From positions 1 to 64,000 of the forward strand of contig UQKL01000015.1 in the NCBI GenBank assembly GCA_900541695.1: a stretch of DNA of 64,000 nt. Direction: 5' to 3'. The stretch's first letter is position 1. Every line of letters starts with the position of its first letter. Shown here piece after piece: positions 47,977-57,044 of the stretch. This DNA comes from an uncultured Collinsella sp. (GTDB taxonomy: Bacteria; Actinomycetota; Coriobacteriia; Coriobacteriales; Coriobacteriaceae). Under the pieces are notes generated by a model that was given only the letters and a program-made list of their open reading frames with translations, did no database searches and had not been told where the DNA came from. Made by a program: the position numbers and the translations under genes.

Positions 47977-49239
47977 GTGCAAAACACGAAGCAAAAGGCG
48001 AACGCCAAGCAAAAGTTGACCATCGCGGCCATCTTTGGCGCCATGGGCCCTGGCCTTCTGGCGGCGCTTTCGGGCAATGACGCCGGCGGCATCGCCACGT
48101 ATTCCAGCGCCGGTGCCAGCTATGGCTACAAGATGCTGTGGATGCTTCCTGTCATGACCGTGCTGCTCATCGTGACGCAGGAGACTGCGGCGCGTTGTGG
48201 CTGCGTCACAGGCAAGGGCCTGGCTTCGCTCATCCGCGAGCGCTTTGGCGTGCGCAGGAGCGTGCTGGCCATGGCGGCGCTGCTGATCGCCAACACGGCC
48301 GTTACCATCTCAGAGTTTGCGGGTATCGCGAGCGGTCTTGCCCTCTTTGGCGTGCCGGCGAGCATCTCGGTGCCGCTCGTGGCGCTGCTGGTTTGGATGC
48401 TTACCATGTCGGGCAGCTTCCAGCGCATCGAGAAGATTCTGCTGCTGGTGAGCTGCGTGTTTGTGACCTACATCGTCGCTGCATTTATGGCTGGTCCCAG
48501 CTGGGGCGAGGTGGCGGTCGACCTGGTTGTGCCCAACATCCAAAACGACCCCAGTTACGTGTCGCTTGTGGTCGCAACGATCGGCACCACCATCGCGCCG
48601 TGGATGATCTTCTTGGCGCAGAACAACGTGGTCGATAAGAATGCGGGTGAGGACGATATCGTGCTGCAGCGCATTGATACCGTGAGCGGCTCGATCGCCG
48701 CCGATGTCATTGCCGGCTTTATTATCATAACGACCGGTACGGTACTGTTCCCTGCGGGCATTCAGATCAGCGATGCTGCCGACGCCGCCCGCGCGTTGGA
48801 GCCCATCGCGGGCCAGTGGTCCACGGTGCTGTTTGCCTCGGGCCTGGTCGCGGCGAGCTTCTTGGCCGCCTGCGTGCTTCCGGGCGTTACGTCCAGCGCT
48901 ATCTGCGAGGCATTTGGCTGGGAGCGCGGTGCCGATCGCAGCTGGGACGAGGCCCCGGTCTATCGCGGCATTATTACGGCTATCATTGGCATCTCTGCCG
49001 TGCTGGTGCTCATGCCCGGCGTCGACCTGTTCCAGATTATGATGACCTCGCAGGTCATCAACGGCGTGCTTTTGCCTGTGGTCCTGGTGTTCCAGGTGCT
49101 TATTGCCGCCGATCGACACATTATGGGCGCCAACCGCAACGGCCGCGTGTGGAATGTGCTCACGTGGGCGACTATCGGTGTGATTACAGTGCTGACGGTC
49201 GTCATGTTTGTGCTGCAGGCGATGGGCTACAGCGCATAG
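47977..49239 (+). CDS. Nramp (SLC11)-related transporter, probably the Mg-specific NRMT branch
   Basis: The 420-residue protein has about eleven membrane segments of the LeuT-like Nramp fold. The TM1 metal site, normally DPGN, reads DAGG (residues 35-38 within LSGNDAGGIAT). The TM6 MPH motif reads APW (within TIGTTIAPWMIFLAQNN). Loss of the Met ligand and the altered TM1 motif are features of the Nramp-related Mg transporters known from Eggerthella lenta. The neighbouring MgtE-type sensor gene supports Mg as substrate. The GTG at 47977 is chosen because AGGTGG lies 4 bases before it. A terminator follows. Confidence 0.85.
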   Translation: MQNTKQKANAKQKLTIAAIFGAMGPGLLAALSGNDAGGIATYSSAGASYGYKMLWMLPVMTVLLIVTQETAARCGCVTGKGLASLIRERFGVRRSVLAMAALLIANTAVTISEFAGIASGLALFGVPASISVPLVALLVWMLTMSGSFQRIEKILLLVSCVFVTYIVAAFMAGPSWGEVAVDLVVPNIQNDPSYVSLVVATIGTTIAPWMIFLAQNNVVDKNAGEDDIVLQRIDTVSGSIAADVIAGFIIITTGTVLFPAGIQISDAADAARALEPIAGQWSTVLFASGLVAASFLAACVLPGVTSSAICEAFGWERGADRSWDEAPVYRGIITAIIGISAVLVLMPGVDLFQIMMTSQVINGVLLPVVLVFQVLIAADRHIMGANRNGRVWNVLTWATIGVITVLTVVMFVLQAMGYSA

Positions 49240-49256
49240 CGCTTCTTTTGGACTCT

Positions 49257-49292
49257 AAACAGGTCGCCGCCATGGGCTGCGGCCTGTTTTTT
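49257..49292 (+). terminator. Rho-independent terminator of the Mg-transport operon
   Basis: AAACAGGTCGC (49257-49267) pairs with GCGGCCTGTTT (49279-49289) with one wobble, and the T-run reaches 49292. The run of As on the other side lets it serve the convergent acyltransferase gene too. Confidence 0.85.
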
Positions 49293-49371
49293 GCCCACGG
49301 CCTCTCGGAGTCGGCTCGAAAAGAGCGATTTTGGGTTGTTTGCTGCGGGTGGAAGCAGATTTGGCTGCGCG

Positions 49372-51588
49372 TTACTTGTCGGTGCCTAGCTTGTGCGGTT
49401 TGTAGGCGAGGGCGCTGACGAGTGCATCGGCAGCGGATTTGACAGCCGCCGGCTGCGGATCGTTAACGTGATCCTCGGGATGCACGGGCAGGTCCTTCTT
49501 GACGGCATCGTGGATGAGCTTAAGGTACTCGGTCACACCCGCGTTCGAGAGGTGCGTGCCATCGCCATCGAACAGATCATTGCGGTTGGCACTATATCCG
49601 TACCAGTCGATAACGCGTACATTCTTGTAGCGCGTGGCGGCGTTGGCGATGGCCTGGTTCGTGGACCCGACCCACGGCTGCGGGCTACGCGTGTTTACAA
49701 ATACGACAATACGCTGCTCGCCGGCGTCGGCCATGATCGCATCGACCTGGGCGTCCGTTACCAAACCGTTGGTGCCCAGGGCAAAGACCACGATCTTGCC
49801 GGCAAGGTTCTGCTGGATATAGCCCTCAAATGTCGCGCGGCCCGCATCAAACTGGCGACCCTTTTCGGCATCGATATGGCTGTGCGGGAACACATCGTCA
49901 AAGGAATCAACGGCGCGCAGCGACACGGAGTCACCGATCATCAACAGGTCGTAGGAGCCATCGGGGAAGCCGTCGTTGTCCTTGTCGGTGTCGTCGGCCG
50001 CCTGCTGGTCGGTGGGCGCGGTGTTTTTGGCTTCCTTGTTCAGAACTTCTGCGCCCTCGCCGCTCAGTGCAGACGTTTCGGGCACAAAGATCAGGCCGCC
50101 CAGTGCAACGACCAACACGACAGTGCAGGCTGCGCAGACAGGGACGTGCGCGCGTGCCCAGTTGGCGGGCGTGGTGGTGCCATCGCGGAATTCGGCGACA
50201 GTGCGGCCGAAGGCGCCCTTCCTAAACGGTGTTTCGATAAAGCGATAGGAGCACTCGGCTACGGCGACCACCACAAGTACCTGCAAGATGTACTGCCACC
50301 AGGGCGTATCGCTGATGTTGGCGACCGGGTTCATAAGCAGCAGCAGTGGATAGTGCCACAGATAGATACTGTACGAGCGCTTGCCAACCCACACGAGCGG
50401 CTCGGCGGACAGCGCGCGGGCAACCATTCCCTGGGGCTGCACGCAGGCCGCGATGACCATGAGCGTGAGGATGGAGCATAACAGCGTGCCGCCGCGATAC
50501 TGAAACGCGGTGTAGCCGTTGGTGAGCGCGACCATGGTGGCAAGGCCAGCCAGGCCCACGACACCCAACACATCGATGGACGCGGGCGAGGACCAAAAGC
50601 GTACGAGGGCGCTCGGCTGTGCCGGGGCGGTCTCGGCTGATTCGTCGACCTTCTTGTCAGGCTTGCCCTCGGCGTTCTTGCCATGCTTGGCGGCGCCAGC
50701 CAGGCGATTGAGTCCCAAACGATGAGCGAGACGCACCGGCGCCAGGTCGCGATCGGGGATAAAGGCCATCCAGGCACCCAGCAGCAGCGAGAACACGCGG
50801 GTGTCGGTGCCGTAGTACACGCGGCTGGGGTCGGCGGCAGGGTTGTAAAGCACCATCATGGCGAGGGCAGATACCGCGGCAAGGCCCAGAACCACGCGGC
50901 GCGTGTTGGGCTTGCTCACATGCATGGATACCATGGCAAACAGCAGTGGCGGCCAAATCAGGTAGAACTGTTCCTCGATGGCAAGCGACCAAAAGTGCGT
51001 GAGCGGCGAGGGGTCGCCCAGAGCATTGAAGTACGAGACGTTTTGGGCAATCTGCCACCAGTTGTTGAAGAACAACAGCGACGGCAGGATGTCGGGGCGC
51101 ATCTTGGTGAGCATCACGTGGTTAAAGATGGTGCACAGCGCGCAGGTCACGAACACTACCGTTACCACGGCGGGGACCAGGCGACGGATGCGGCGAATCC
51201 AGAAGCTCTTAAGGTCGATGCGGCCGGTCTTAGCGACTTCGTTGAGCAGCAGGCGCGTGATCAGATAGCCCGAAAGCACAAAGAAGATCGTGACGCCGAG
51301 CAGGCCGCCCTGAGCCCACGTGAGGTTGAGGTGATAGAGCACCACTGCGACGACGGCAAGCGTGCGCAAGCCGTCGAGGGCGGGGATATAGCGAGATTTG
51401 GGGCGCGTGGGCGCCTGTTCTTTTGCGGTGCTGTTGGTGCGGTCACCCTTGTTGGCGGGCACGCGATGAGAGCCTGCGGCGCGGCTCGGCTCGGTGGCTT
51501 GTCGGTTAGCGCGCGAACGTTCGTGCGGCGCTCGTTGATCGCTCGCGTGGCGTGAGCTGCGCGAGCTCGATCGCGGGAATTGTTCCAT
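49372..51588 (-). CDS. OatA-like acyltransferase-3/SGNH membrane protein
   Basis: The 738-residue protein has a basic, Ser/Arg-rich cytosolic N-terminus of about 65 residues. An acyltransferase-3 membrane domain (about 66-480) carries YIPALDGLRTLAVVAVVLYH with its family His, FFVLSGYLITRLLL, and IWPP after FWSLAIEEQFYL. A C-terminal extracytoplasmic SGNH hydrolase-like domain (about 545-700) has the GDS motif (LMIGDSVSLRA), GTNG and the catalytic pair DGTHLS. This layout matches peptidoglycan O-acetyltransferase OatA, which acetylates muramic acid and gives lysozyme resistance; other cell-wall glycans are possible targets. It is monocistronic on the minus strand. Confidence 0.9.
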   Translation of the reverse strand: MEQFPRSSSRSSRHASDQRAPHERSRANRQATEPSRAAGSHRVPANKGDRTNSTAKEQAPTRPKSRYIPALDGLRTLAVVAVVLYHLNLTWAQGGLLGVTIFFVLSGYLITRLLLNEVAKTGRIDLKSFWIRRIRRLVPAVVTVVFVTCALCTIFNHVMLTKMRPDILPSLLFFNNWWQIAQNVSYFNALGDPSPLTHFWSLAIEEQFYLIWPPLLFAMVSMHVSKPNTRRVVLGLAAVSALAMMVLYNPAADPSRVYYGTDTRVFSLLLGAWMAFIPDRDLAPVRLAHRLGLNRLAGAAKHGKNAEGKPDKKVDESAETAPAQPSALVRFWSSPASIDVLGVVGLAGLATMVALTNGYTAFQYRGGTLLCSILTLMVIAACVQPQGMVARALSAEPLVWVGKRSYSIYLWHYPLLLLMNPVANISDTPWWQYILQVLVVVAVAECSYRFIETPFRKGAFGRTVAEFRDGTTTPANWARAHVPVCAACTVVLVVALGGLIFVPETSALSGEGAEVLNKEAKNTAPTDQQAADDTDKDNDGFPDGSYDLLMIGDSVSLRAVDSFDDVFPHSHIDAEKGRQFDAGRATFEGYIQQNLAGKIVVFALGTNGLVTDAQVDAIMADAGEQRIVVFVNTRSPQPWVGSTNQAIANAATRYKNVRVIDWYGYSANRNDLFDGDGTHLSNAGVTEYLKLIHDAVKKDLPVHPEDHVNDPQPAAVKSAADALVSALAYKPHKLGTDK

Positions 51589-51774
51589 AAAACTTCATCC
51601 AATGACGAGAATAATCAGCACGCCTTCATTGTAGCCGCCTGCCCCTGTGAATGCTTGCTGCCGGCGCAAGCTCAAGCGCGCGTCCACATCAAAGTGAACT
51701 AAAGTTATAGAGGCGCGAGAGCGCACGATTGACGGCCAACAGCGGGCGCAGAGCCCGCGGACGAGGAGGTTTCC

Positions 51775-52770
51775 ATGGCAGATTGCGGCATCGTTGCGGT
51801 GTTCGGCAGCATGAACATGGACCTTTCGGTGGCGTGCGAGCGCATGCCGCGTGCGGGCGAGACCGTCGGCGGCAGCGGATTTATCGGCAATGCCGGCGGC
51901 AAGGGTGCCAACCAGGCCGTGGCAGCTGCGCACATGGGCGCGCGCACGTGCATGATCGGCGCGGTCGGGCGCGATGCGTTTGGCACGTCGCTCGTGGCGG
52001 GGCTCCAAGATGCTGGCGTGGACTGTGACTTTGTGGCGCGTCGCGATGATGTGGAGACGGGAACGGCGACCATCATTCGCTGTGAGGGCGACAACCGCAT
52101 CGTGCTGTCGCCGGGCGCCAATCATGCGCTTGCGGGCGAGGACGTTGCCCGCGCGCTAAGACGTCTGGTGGCCGATGAGCTCGACGGCGACGCCAGCGAG
52201 ATTGTCCCGGCTGCCGGAAGCGTCTTTATCGCCCAGGGCGAATGTGACCTTGCGGCGACTGCCGAGGCGCTTGTTTGCGCTCACGAGCTGGGGTTCTATA
52301 CGGTCTTTAATCCAGCGCCTGCCTGTGAGTTGCCTGCGGATGTCTGGTCTGCAGTCGACCTGGTCTGCCCCAACGAGACTGAGTGCCAGGTGCTGACGGG
52401 CATCTTGCCCGCGGATGATGCGAGCTGCGTCGCGGCGCTCAATGCCCTGCTCGCCAAGGGTGCCGGAGCTGCGGTCATCACGTTGGGTGGCGCTGGCTCG
52501 GTTACGCTTGGCGATGACGGCGAGCCGCTGCGCATGCCGGCGCTTTCGAGCGCGGTGGTTGATACGACGGCCGCGGGCGATACATTTATTGGTGCGCTTG
52601 CCGCGGCTCGTCTGGAGGACCTGCCGCTTTTTGAGTGCATGGCGGCGGGCGCACGCGCCGCGGCGGTGACGGTGTCGCGCTTGGGCGCACAGCAGTCGAT
52701 TCCCACGCGTGCCGAAGTTGAGCGCGTGTTTGATTTAGACGATTTGGTACAAGACGGAGAAGCGGAGTAG
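51775..52770 (+). CDS. rbsK: Ribokinase-like PfkB-family sugar kinase
   Basis: The 331-residue protein belongs to the PfkB family and most resembles ribokinase, which makes ribose 5-phosphate. The N-terminal GSMNMDLSV and the sugar-binding [15 protein letters not shown] (about residues 42-56) are present. The catalytic C-terminal motif is [13 protein letters not shown], with the base Asp. VCPNETE is also typical. GAGGAGG precedes the ATG. It is followed 4 bp later by nucleoside hydrolase, so ribose freed from nucleosides would be phosphorylated by this enzyme. Confidence 0.9.
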   Translation: MADCGIVAVFGSMNMDLSVACERMPRAGETVGGSGFIGNAGGKGANQAVAAAHMGARTCMIGAVGRDAFGTSLVAGLQDAGVDCDFVARRDDVETGTATIIRCEGDNRIVLSPGANHALAGEDVARALRRLVADELDGDASEIVPAAGSVFIAQGECDLAATAEALVCAHELGFYTVFNPAPACELPADVWSAVDLVCPNETECQVLTGILPADDASCVAALNALLAKGAGAAVITLGGAGSVTLGDDGEPLRMPALSSAVVDTTAAGDTFIGALAAARLEDLPLFECMAAGARAAAVTVSRLGAQQSIPTRAEVERVFDLDDLVQDGEAE

Positions 52771-52774
52771 AACA

Positions 52775-53749
52775 ATGGCAATTAAGAAGCTGATCCTTGA
52801 TCTGGATATGGGCGTGGACGATGCGATGGCGCTTGCCTATGCCATCGCGAGCCCCGAGGTCGAGCTCGTGGGCATTACCACGTGCTTTGGCAACGTGCGC
52901 GTCGACCAGTCGGCGCATAACTGCCTGGCGGTGCTTGACCTGTTGGGTCGTCCCGAGGTGCCGGTGTACCTGGGTGCCGACCGTCCTCTGCAGGCGACTG
53001 AGCCCTATACGCCGCCGGCGTCCACCGCGCTCATTCACGGTAAGAACGGCATCGGCGGCGCGAGCGTGCCGGCGTCGCCCTACGAGCCGGTGGGGGCGAC
53101 GTCTGCCGACGGTAACGCTGCGGTCGATTATCTGATCGATGCCGCGCGCACCTATGGTCCCGATCTGGTCTACGTAGCGACCGGCCCGCTCTCCAACCTG
53201 GCGCTTGCCCTGGAGCGCGATGCGGCAGCGGTGATGTCTATCGGCCGCGTGGTGGTTATGGGCGGCGCCCTGACCGTGCCCGGCAACGTGAGCGCGGGCG
53301 CCGAGGCCAACATGGCAAGTGATCCCGAGGCGGCCGACGCCGTGCTGCGTTCGGGCCGCAAGCTCACCATGGTGGGCCTGGACGTGACGCATCGCGTGGT
53401 GCTTACGCGCCGCGACATTGCCGGCTGGACGGGCTCGGGCACCATGGTGGGCTGCGCATTTGCGAGCATGGTGGAGCACTATATTGGCTCGTACGAGATG
53501 AACGCCCCCTACCTTGGTGGCTGCGCGCTGCACGATCCGCTTGCCGTCGCCGTGGCGATTGACCCCACGCTCGTGGGCGCGCTCGGCTGTAACCTGCGCG
53601 TCGACCTGCTCGGCGAGTATCGCGGCCGCACCATCTGCGATGAGCGCCGTGTGGCCGACCCCGACAAGAGCGCACTCGTGGCGCTGACTGTTGACGCCCC
53701 GCGCTTCCTGTCCGAGTTCAAGACGCGCATGGCCCGTGTCCTTGGCTAA
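52775..53749 (+). CDS. Inosine-uridine-type nucleoside hydrolase
   Basis: The 324-residue enzyme splits ribonucleosides into base and ribose. The Ca-binding signature DLDMGVDDAMAL (residues about 8-19) matches the DxDxxxDD pattern of the IUNH family. YVATGPLSNLALAL and the active-site His in GGCALHDPLAVAVAIDP are also present. Substrate preference (pyrimidine or purine) cannot be read. It forms a two-gene salvage operon with ribokinase. Confidence 0.93.
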   Translation: MAIKKLILDLDMGVDDAMALAYAIASPEVELVGITTCFGNVRVDQSAHNCLAVLDLLGRPEVPVYLGADRPLQATEPYTPPASTALIHGKNGIGGASVPASPYEPVGATSADGNAAVDYLIDAARTYGPDLVYVATGPLSNLALALERDAAAVMSIGRVVVMGGALTVPGNVSAGAEANMASDPEAADAVLRSGRKLTMVGLDVTHRVVLTRRDIAGWTGSGTMVGCAFASMVEHYIGSYEMNAPYLGGCALHDPLAVAVAIDPTLVGALGCNLRVDLLGEYRGRTICDERRVADPDKSALVALTVDAPRFLSEFKTRMARVLG

Positions 53750-53758
53750 GTTGTCTTT

Positions 53759-53787
53759 TTGGATGGGGCTTTTTTGACTGGTATGAT
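53759..53787 (+). promoter_or_regulatory. Promoter of luxS
   Basis: TTGGAT (53759-53764) and TATGAT (53782-53787) are 17 bp apart, and TGG before the -10 makes it an extended -10. It lies about 65 bp upstream of the luxS start. Confidence 0.6.
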
Positions 53788-53851
53788 TGGTGCGACCATT
53801 CGAACCAGCTAAAAGAGCCCTGTTCCAATTTGACTATCGAGAGGATCTGCC

Positions 53852-54340
53852 ATGGAGCGCATCGCCAGCTTTTCCGTTGATCATCTGCTGCTTGAGCCCG
53901 GCGTTTATGTGAGCCGCACCGACCGCGATCCGGCGACCGGTGCTGCCGTCACCACCTTTGATCTGCGCCTGACCACGCCCAACAAGGAGCCGGTCATGAA
54001 CACGGCCGAGTGCCACACCATCGAGCACCTGGGTGCGACGTTCCTTCGCAACCATGCCGAGTGGTCGAGCCGCATTGTCTACTTTGGCCCCATGGGCTGC
54101 CGCACGGGCTTTTACCTCGTCGTTTTTGGTGAGCTGACGAGCGAGGAGATCTTGCCGCTCGTGCGCGAGCTGTTTGAGTTTGTCGCCGACTTCGAGGGCG
54201 ATGTCCCCGGTGCCGCTCCCGAGGAGTGCGGCAACTACCTGGACCAGAACCTTCCCATGGCTAACTGGCTCGCGCGCCGCTACCTCGACCGCGATCTGGC
54301 CGATATCGACGAGAAACACCTGCATTATCAGCAGGCGTAA
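53852..54340 (+). CDS. luxS: S-ribosylhomocysteine lyase LuxS
   Basis: The 162-residue enzyme cleaves S-ribosylhomocysteine to homocysteine and the precursor of autoinducer-2. The metal-binding HTIEH (residues 55-59), the MGCRTGFY active-site loop and the third ligand in EECGNYLDQN are intact. Length is standard. GAGAGGATCTGCC provides the ribosome binding site. It is transcribed alone between an extended -10 promoter and a terminator. No nucleosidase (Pfs) gene is in the window. Confidence 0.97.
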   Translation: MERIASFSVDHLLLEPGVYVSRTDRDPATGAAVTTFDLRLTTPNKEPVMNTAECHTIEHLGATFLRNHAEWSSRIVYFGPMGCRTGFYLVVFGELTSEEILPLVRELFEFVADFEGDVPGAAPEECGNYLDQNLPMANWLARRYLDRDLADIDEKHLHYQQA

Positions 54341-54369
54341 GGGCTTTATCGCCTAAAACGTGCGCATTG

Positions 54370-54400
54370 GGCGCCTTCGCTTATGCGGGGGCGCCTTTTT
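54370..54400 (+). terminator. Rho-independent terminator of luxS
   Basis: GGCGCC (54370-54375) and GGCGCC (54390-54395) pair around an inner CGC/GCG stem, followed by five Ts. Confidence 0.75.
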
Positions 54401-54421
54401 GTTGAGTGGTCGGGACGAGCG

Positions 54422-54450
54422 TTCAAAATCGCTCATGTTTGTTCTAGAAT
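54422..54450 (+). promoter_or_regulatory. Candidate promoter of the DUF4867 gene
   Basis: TTCAAA (54422-54427) and TAGAAT (54445-54450) are 17 bp apart, 35 bp before the start codon. Several GTTC/GAAC half-sites (GTTCTAGAATGTTC, then GAACAGGAGCGAAC) surround it and could be operator parts. Confidence 0.4.
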
Positions 54451-54484
54451 GTTCATACTGTCACATAAACGAACAGGAGCGAAC

Positions 54485-55129
54485 ATGCATATCTATTCTG
54501 TCGAGGATTCCGAGTTCAAGTCCTATGGCAACGTTTGGGATAACGTTCCGTCCGAGCTCACGTCGCCCGTGCTCGAGGCGCTTTCTGCCACGCCCATTCC
54601 CGAGGGCAGCAAGTACGTAGCAAGTGCGCCGGAGCTCGAGGGCGTCAAGGATGCCGATAAGCTGGGCTTTCTCATGTTTGGCGGCCGTCCCTTCCAGCTG
54701 GGTTGGTGCAACGGCCACAATACACGACTCAACTGTCTGGAGTATCACCGCGCGAGTGAGTTCAACCTGGGCGCGCGCGACTTTATCCTGCTCGTGGCGC
54801 ATCGCTGGGAGATTGAGGACGGCGGGCTCGACACCGCGTGCGTCAAGGCGTTCCGCGTGCCGGCGGGCAAGGTCGTTGAGGTTTTCAACACCACGCTTCA
54901 CTACACGCCGTGCATGGTCGACGACGGCGGCTTCCAGGTGATGGTGGCGCTGCCCGCCGGCACCAACGGTCCGCGTCCCGAGGCCGCAACCGACATGCCT
55001 GCTGCCGGTGACAGCTACTGCTATTGGAAGGCCGACAAGTGGGTTCTCTGCCATGCTGACAGCCCCAAAGCTGCCGAGGGCGGCTACGTAGGCCTCACCG
55101 GCAAGAACCTCGACATCACCTGCGACTAG
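54485..55129 (+). CDS. DUF4867 family protein
   Basis: The 214-residue protein matches the DUF4867 pattern: MHIYSVEDSEFKSYG at the start, a cupin-like core with DFILLVAHRWEIEDG and VKAFRVPAGKVVEVFNTTLHYTPC, and TGKNLDI at the end. The core suggests a cupin-type sugar or ligand-binding enzyme; the family is sometimes near sugar-phosphate genes. The ATG at 54485 is chosen because AGGAG lies 6 bases upstream, although the frame is open further. Its function is unknown. Confidence 0.8.
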   Translation: MHIYSVEDSEFKSYGNVWDNVPSELTSPVLEALSATPIPEGSKYVASAPELEGVKDADKLGFLMFGGRPFQLGWCNGHNTRLNCLEYHRASEFNLGARDFILLVAHRWEIEDGGLDTACVKAFRVPAGKVVEVFNTTLHYTPCMVDDGGFQVMVALPAGTNGPRPEAATDMPAAGDSYCYWKADKWVLCHADSPKAAEGGYVGLTGKNLDITCD

Positions 55130-55139
55130 AATCTTCTGT

Positions 55140-55275
55140 CTCGATCTGTAACATCTAGCGGGCTAAATTGTCTCTACCTGTTACAGATTTAGACAAACTG
55201 CAGGGGGCCGCCCGAAAATCTCGATCTGTAACACCAGGCCCGGTTTTGGTTGCCTAACTGTTACAGATCGAGACA
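55140..55275. repeat. Two-unit copy of the 80-bp-period inverted-repeat array
   Basis: ATCTGTAACA starts at 55144 and 55224, and TGTTACAGAT at 55179 and 55259. The period is exactly 80 and the left-to-right distance 35, as in the six-unit array at 1357-1815. The array begins about 10 bp after the DUF4867 stop and fills the first part of a 345-bp gene-free stretch. Confidence 0.9.
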
Positions 55276-55288
55276 AGCCGGTCCCAAA

Positions 55289-55321
55289 CCACCACAAAGG
55301 TGCCTGTCCCCTTTGTGGTGG
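55289..55321. repeat. Perfect 12-bp hairpin, REP-like
   Basis: CCACCACAAAGG (55289-55300) and CCTTTGTGGTGG (55310-55321) are exact inverses around TGCCTGTCC. It directly follows the two-unit array. The rest of the region up to 55474 shows only a short CCCCG/CGGGG hairpin (55420-55433) and the palindrome TCCTGAAATCAGGA near 55435-55448, just upstream of the glucosidase gene. Confidence 0.75.
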
Positions 55322-55471
55322 ATTGGACAGGTGGGTATCAAAAAGTGTCAGGTGGGGTGGCTGCCGGGCGCCTGCACGCGAAAAGAAGTGTCGACCCGCG
55401 CTGTTGTCGTTGAGTGGTACCCCGTTTGCGGGGATCCTGAAATCAGGACAAGCAGCGTATGAAAGGATTGA

Positions 55472-56905
<1,434 letters not shown>

Positions 56906-56941
56906 GGAAGCTGAGGCACTCGACTTCAGAGTTTCCTGACC

Positions 56942-56977
56942 AAGGCGCCCGGCGAGTATGTGCTCGCCGGACGCCTT
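56942..56977 (+). terminator. Hairpin after the glucosidase gene
   Basis: Fifteen bases (56942-56956) pair with 56963-56977 with one C-A mismatch. There is no T-run, so its strength is doubtful. Confidence 0.5.
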
Positions 56978-57044
56978 GCCGTCTGCGGATTTTGGGACAT
57001 GCGGCCCGCTTTTTCGATCCATCTGCCGGTACACTAAAGGGACT

